A stretch of 8,664 nt of DNA, taken from assembly GCA_023412175.1 (NCBI GenBank), contig JAEYOB010000773.1:1-8664 (forward strand). The letters are read 5' to 3'. Below are positions 5,681 through 8,664 of this stretch, one piece after another; position 1 is the stretch's first letter, and each line of letters begins with the position of its first letter. The DNA comes from Pseudomonadota bacterium. Lineage in GTDB: Bacteria; Pseudomonadota; Alphaproteobacteria; Azospirillales; Azospirillaceae. Both the position numbers and the translations under genes were made by a program. The notes under the pieces were generated by a model. The model was not told the origin of the DNA and ran no database searches. It saw only the letters and a list, made by a program, of their open reading frames with translations.

Positions 5681-6064
5681 ATGGTGACCCTCACGCAGAC
5701 GGCGGTGGCCACGTTGGAGCAGGTCCTGGCGAAGTCCGGACCGCTGGTGCAAGGCCTCCGGATCGCCGTGACCGACGGCGGCTGCGCCGGGCTGAAGTAC
5801 CAGATGGGGCTGGAGGCGGAAGCCTCGGACGGCGACGAGGTGCTGGAGTTCGGCTGCGTCCGCGTCTTCGTCGATCCCGACAGCGCCCCGCTGCTCGACG
5901 GCGTCGTGGTCGACTTCGTGGAGGGTATCGAAGGCTCCGGCTTCAAGTTCGACAATCCGAAGGCGTCGAGCTGCGGCTGCGGCAAGTCCTTCTCGATGGG
6001 CGGCTCCTGCTCCCCGGCAATGGCTGGGGCGGGCGCGTCGTCCTGCGGCACCTCCACGCACTGA
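5681..6064 (+). CDS. iscA: Nif-associated IscA/HesB-type Fe-S carrier, 127 aa
   Basis: An A-type carrier that binds iron or an Fe-S cluster and delivers it to nitrogenase-related proteins; in nif clusters it is called NifIscA. The three cluster ligands are Cys35 (GGCAGLKY), Cys98 and Cys100 (SSCGCGKSF). The fold-defining region TDGGCAG, the FVDP stretch (63-66) and GFKFDNPKA (87-95) are all present. Residues 105-127 form an extra Gly/Ala/Ser tail with two more cysteines (110 and 122), longer than the roughly 107 residues usual for the family. A strong AAAGGAGA (5666-5673) precedes the ATG. It is the first gene after the NifA/sigma-54 promoter and lies 20 bases before nifU, matching the iscA-nifU-nifS-nifV order known from Azotobacter. 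Confidence 0.92.
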   Translation: MVTLTQTAVATLEQVLAKSGPLVQGLRIAVTDGGCAGLKYQMGLEAEASDGDEVLEFGCVRVFVDPDSAPLLDGVVVDFVEGIEGSGFKFDNPKASSCGCGKSFSMGGSCSPAMAGAGASSCGTSTH

Positions 6065-6084
6065 ATCCGGAAAGGCAGGCCGCC

Positions 6085-7011
6085 ATGTGGAACTACACCG
6101 ACAAGGTCAAGGAGCACTTCTTCAACCCGAAGAACGCCGGCATCCTCGACGGCGCCAACGCGGTGGGCGAAGTCGGCTCCATCACCTGCGGCGACGCGCT
6201 GAAGCTGATGCTGAACGTGAACCCCGCGACCGAAATCATCGAGGACGCGCGCTTCCAGACCTTCGGCTGCGGCTCGGCCATCGCCTCCTCCTCGGCGCTG
6301 ACCGAGATGATCATCGGCAAGACGGTGGACGAGGCGCTGACGCTCACCAACCGCGACATCGCCGAATACCTGGGCGGCCTGCCGCCGGAGAAGATGCACT
6401 GCTCGGTCATGGGTGCGGAAGCCTTGCGCGCCGCCATCGCCGCCTACAAGGGCGAGGCGTGGGAGGACGACCACGAGGAAGGCGAGCTGATCTGCAAGTG
6501 CTTCGGCATCGACGCCGCGATGATCGAGCGCGCCGTCACCGTCAACGGCCTGACCACGCTGGAGGAGGTGACGCACTACACCAAGGCCGGCGGTTCCTGC
6601 CAGACCTGCCACGAGAAGATCGAGGACGTGCTCGACGCCGTGCTCGCCAGGACCGGCGCGCTCAAGCCGGCCAAGGCGCACGCGCCGGGCACCGTCGGCC
6701 TGGACGCAATCCTGCCGCTGAAGCCGAAGGAGGCGCCGGCCAAGCCGACCCCGGCCAGACTGACCAACGTGCAGCGCATGCAGGCGATCATGACCGCCGT
6801 CGAGGAGATGCGCCCGCAGATCCAGCGCGACGGCGGCGACGTGGAGCTGGTGGACATCGACGGCAAGGACGTCTACGTGCGGCTGTCCGGCGCCTGCTCG
6901 GGCTGTTCGCAGTCCTCGGGCACCATGATGGGCCTGCAAATGAAGCTGATCGAGGCGCTGGGCGAGTTCGTCCGCGTCAAGCCGGCCTCCCTCATGCCGG
7001 CGGGGAGCTGA
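6085..7011 (+). CDS. nifU: NifU, modular Fe-S scaffold for nitrogenase, 308 aa
   Basis: The scaffold on which NifS-derived sulfur and iron are built into clusters for nitrogenase proteins. Three modules are visible. The IscU-like domain (about 1-125) has Cys35 and Asp37 in TCGD, Cys62 and Cys106. The central BFD-type ferredoxin domain (about 134-190) has ligands Cys137, Cys139, Cys172 and Cys175 for a permanent [2Fe-2S] cluster. The C-terminal Nfu domain (about 228-300) has CSGC (271-274). The first seven cysteines fall at the same numbers as I recall for Azotobacter vinelandii NifU, and the length is nearly the same (312 there). A Pro/Lys/Ala linker (about 191-227) joins modules two and three. 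GGAAAGG lies about 9 bases before the start. The stop is two bases from the nifS start, so the two are likely translationally coupled. Confidence 0.97.
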   Translation: MWNYTDKVKEHFFNPKNAGILDGANAVGEVGSITCGDALKLMLNVNPATEIIEDARFQTFGCGSAIASSSALTEMIIGKTVDEALTLTNRDIAEYLGGLPPEKMHCSVMGAEALRAAIAAYKGEAWEDDHEEGELICKCFGIDAAMIERAVTVNGLTTLEEVTHYTKAGGSCQTCHEKIEDVLDAVLARTGALKPAKAHAPGTVGLDAILPLKPKEAPAKPTPARLTNVQRMQAIMTAVEEMRPQIQRDGGDVELVDIDGKDVYVRLSGACSGCSQSSGTMMGLQMKLIEALGEFVRVKPASLMPAGS

Positions 7012-7013
7012 TC

Positions 7014-8216
7014 ATGGCGGGCATCTACCTCGACAACAACGCCACCACCCGCGTCGATCCCGAGGTGCTGGCAGAGATGCTGCCGCTGTTCACCGAGCAT
7101 TTCGGCAATCCGTCCTCCATGCACGGCTTCGGCGCCGCGGTCGGCGGCAAGATCGAGTGGGCGCGCCAGCAGGTGCAGGCGCTGCTCGGCGCCGGGCACG
7201 ACAGCGAGGTCGTCTTCACCTCGGGCGGCACGGAGAGCGACAACACCGCCATCCTCTCGGCCATCGAGGCCTACCCGAAGAAGACGGAGATCGTCACCAG
7301 CGCGGTCGAGCACCCCGCCATCCTGGCGCTGTGCGACCACCTGGAGAAGAAGCGCGGCTACACGATCCACCGCATCGGCGTGGACGGCCGGGGCGACCTG
7401 GACATGGACGCCTACCGGGCGGCCGTGTCGCAGAACGTCGCCATCGTCTCCATCATGTGGGCCAACAACGAGACCGGGACGATCTTCCCCATCGAGGAGC
7501 TGGCCCGCCTCGCCAAGGCCGTGGGCGCCGTCTTTCATACCGACGCGGTGCAGGCGGTCGGCAAGATCCCGATGAAGCTGGCGGACTCCGCCATCGACAT
7601 GCTGTCGCTGTCCGGCCACAAGCTGCACGCCCCCAAGGGCATCGGCGCGCTGTACGTCAAGCGCGGCCTGCGCTTCCGCCCGATGCTGCGCGGCGGCCAC
7701 CAGGAGCGCTCGCGCCGCGCCGGCACCGAGAACGCGCCGGGCATCGTCGGGCTGGGGGCGGCGGCGCAGCTGGCGCTGGTCCACATGCAGGACGAGAACA
7801 CCCGCGTGAAGGCGCTGCGCGACCGGCTGGAGCAGGCGATCCTCGCCGCCGTGCCGAACTGCTTCGTCACCGGCAACCCGGACCACCGCCTGCCCAACAC
7901 CTGCAACGTCGCCTTCGAGTTCATCGAGGGCGAGGCGATCCTGCTGCTGCTGAACGAGCACGGCATCGCCGCCTCATCGGGCTCGGCCTGCACGTCGGGC
8001 TCGCTGGAGCCCAGCCACGTCATGCGGGCGATGGGCGTGCCCTACACCGCCGCGCACGGCGCCACCCGCTTCTCGCTGTCGCGCGAGACGACGGAAGCGG
8101 AGATCGACGCGGTGATCGCGGTGGTGCCCGGCATCATCGAGCGGCTCCGCAGCCTGTCGCCCTACTGGGCGGGGGCCGGGGCCGCCCCGAAGGCGTTCGC
8201 GCCGACCTACGCCTGA
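7014..8216 (+). CDS. nifS: NifS, nitrogenase-specific cysteine desulfurase, 400 aa
   Basis: A PLP-dependent homodimer that makes a cysteine persulfide and hands sulfur to NifU. Key residues: His100 in [14 protein letters not shown] (71-78), NNETG (151-155), the DAVQ contact (177-180), the Schiff-base Lys203 in [10 protein letters not shown], and the catalytic Cys326 in SSGSACTSG. The length agrees with about 400 in diazotrophs, and the sequence starts with the typical IYLDNNATT. The frame is open far upstream through nifU. The ATG at 7014 was chosen because GGGGAG (7002-7007) precedes it, homology begins there, and it lies two bases after the nifU stop. It is the second desulfurase in the window: this one is under NifA control, whereas the copy at 1-524 is next to iscR. 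Confidence 0.97.
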   Translation: MAGIYLDNNATTRVDPEVLAEMLPLFTEHFGNPSSMHGFGAAVGGKIEWARQQVQALLGAGHDSEVVFTSGGTESDNTAILSAIEAYPKKTEIVTSAVEHPAILALCDHLEKKRGYTIHRIGVDGRGDLDMDAYRAAVSQNVAIVSIMWANNETGTIFPIEELARLAKAVGAVFHTDAVQAVGKIPMKLADSAIDMLSLSGHKLHAPKGIGALYVKRGLRFRPMLRGGHQERSRRAGTENAPGIVGLGAAAQLALVHMQDENTRVKALRDRLEQAILAAVPNCFVTGNPDHRLPNTCNVAFEFIEGEAILLLLNEHGIAASSGSACTSGSLEPSHVMRAMGVPYTAAHGATRFSLSRETTEAEIDAVIAVVPGIIERLRSLSPYWAGAGAAPKAFAPTYA

Positions 8217-8233
8217 CTTGCCCCCACCCCGCA

Positions 8234-8255
8234 CCTCCCCCGCGTCGCAGGGAGG
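8234..8255 (+). repeat. CCTCCC/GGGAGG hairpin upstream of nifV
   Basis: CCTCCC (8234-8239) can pair with GGGAGG (8250-8255) around a 10-base loop, or with later GGGAGG registers in the same G-run. Its left part repeats the element at 545-558. It could act as a weak barrier or processing site between nifS and nifV. Confidence 0.4.
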
Positions 8256-8266
8256 GAGGGAGGGGG
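8250..8266 (+). promoter_or_regulatory. Four G-tracts with single-A loops (G-quadruplex motif) before nifV
   Basis: GGGAGGGAGGGAGGGGG has four tracts of at least three G separated by single A residues, the pattern for a very stable parallel quadruplex in the coding-strand RNA. It ends 6 or 21 bases before the two possible nifV starts and overlaps the Shine-Dalgarno-like purines of the first one. Folding or pairing with the C-run at 8234-8241 could tune nifV translation. This is inferred from pattern only. Confidence 0.45.
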
Positions 8267-8287
8267 CCCGGAATGGAGACTTCACCG

Positions 8288-8664
8288 ATGCACACGCCCG
8301 GTTCCGTCACCATCAACGACACGACTCTGCGCGACGGCGAGCAGACCGCCGGCGTGGCCTTCACGCTCGACGAGAAGATCGCCATCGCCCGCGCCCTCGA
8401 CGCCGCCGGCGTGCCGGAACTGGAGGTCGGCATCCCCGCCATGGGGGCCGAGGAGCGCGACGGCATCCGCGCCGTGGCCGCCCTCGGCCTGCGCGCGCGG
8501 CTGATGGTGTGGTGCCGCATGACGGACGCCGATCTGGAGGCGGGGCTGAGCTGCGGCGCGGATTTCATCAACATCTCCATGCCGGTATCCGACATCCACA
8601 TCACCCGGAAGCTGCGCCGCTCGCGCACATGGGCGCTGGAACAGATCGATCGCATGGTCCGCAC
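8288..8664 (+). CDS. nifV: Homocitrate synthase NifV, N-terminal 125 residues (cut by window edge)
   Basis: Condenses acetyl-CoA with 2-oxoglutarate to give homocitrate, the organic ligand of FeMo-cofactor. The DRE-TIM metallolyase signature is clear: [15 protein letters not shown] (11-25, with Arg15, Asp16 and Gln19 expected at the metal and substrate site), then [11 protein letters not shown] (43-53) and ISMPVSDIH (96-104). The barrel continues past the window. Its position after nifS makes NifV far likelier than isopropylmalate or lysine-pathway homocitrate synthases, which share the signature. The start is uncertain: ATG 8288 has GGAGA nine bases before it, while ATG 8273 is in frame, adds METSP and follows the G-rich run closely. 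The nifS to nifV gap (about 71 bases) is the longest inside the operon and holds the G-tract element. Confidence 0.93.
   Translation, partial: MHTPGSVTINDTTLRDGEQTAGVAFTLDEKIAIARALDAAGVPELEVGIPAMGAEERDGIRAVAALGLRARLMVWCRMTDADLEAGLSCGADFINISMPVSDIHITRKLRRSRTWALEQIDRMVR

Noticed and set aside
5658..5687. Nine-codon ORF in the iscA leader overlapping the iscA start
   Set aside because: It has no convincing ribosome binding site of its own. Such short frames arise readily by chance, and the strong AAAGGAGA serves iscA.
6087..7013. Open frame continuous with nifS and overlapping all of nifU
   Set aside because: Arg-rich low-complexity translation typical of a shifted frame in G+C-rich coding DNA. 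nifU occupies this stretch with all family residues intact, so this is not a fusion.
8134..8664. Open frame antisense to nifV and the nifS end
   Set aside because: No family resemblance. The plus strand encodes a clear NifV with the DTTLRDGEQ signature.

Overview
The window is G+C-rich throughout, with codons dominated by G or C at the third position. Gene content and signals point to a nitrogen-fixing alphaproteobacterium, most likely Azospirillum or a close relative in the Rhodospirillales. The basis is a NifA/sigma-54 controlled iscA-nifU-nifS-nifV cluster beside housekeeping genes that alphaproteobacteria often keep near iscR. No tRNA, rRNA, CRISPR array, transposase or other sign of a mobile element was seen.

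Left part, positions 1 to 2111, minus strand: cysE (serine acetyltransferase), then iscR (Fe-S sensing Rrf2 regulator), then the first 174 residues of an IscS-like cysteine desulfurase cut by the window edge. Read in this order, the genes supply cysteine, sense Fe-S status and release sulfur from cysteine. A good sigma-70 type promoter for cysE lies at 2026-2054 and places the true start at a GTG (1901) inside a longer open frame. A second control region with a repeated 10-mer lies between cysE and iscR.

Middle part, 2177 to 5445: an alpha/beta hydrolase of unknown substrate (plus), convergent with anmK (minus, anhydro-N-acetylmuramic acid kinase, cell-wall recycling). anmK is divergent from tyrS (plus, tyrosyl-tRNA synthetase). 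The 157-base convergent gap holds a hairpin, a 12-base palindrome and a small repeat array.

Right part, 5446 to 8664, plus strand: after two hairpins behind tyrS there is a textbook nif control region. It has a NifA site (TGT-N10-ACA), a perfect IHF consensus and a -24/-12 promoter, followed by iscA, nifU, nifS and the first part of nifV. The first three make and carry Fe-S clusters for nitrogenase maturation; NifV makes homocitrate for FeMo-cofactor. A run of four G-tracts sits just before nifV.

The genes are all of known families. I did not find an undescribed system. The points worth a second look are regulatory: control elements at cysE, iscR and iscA, the G-tract element before nifV, and the small repeats between genes.
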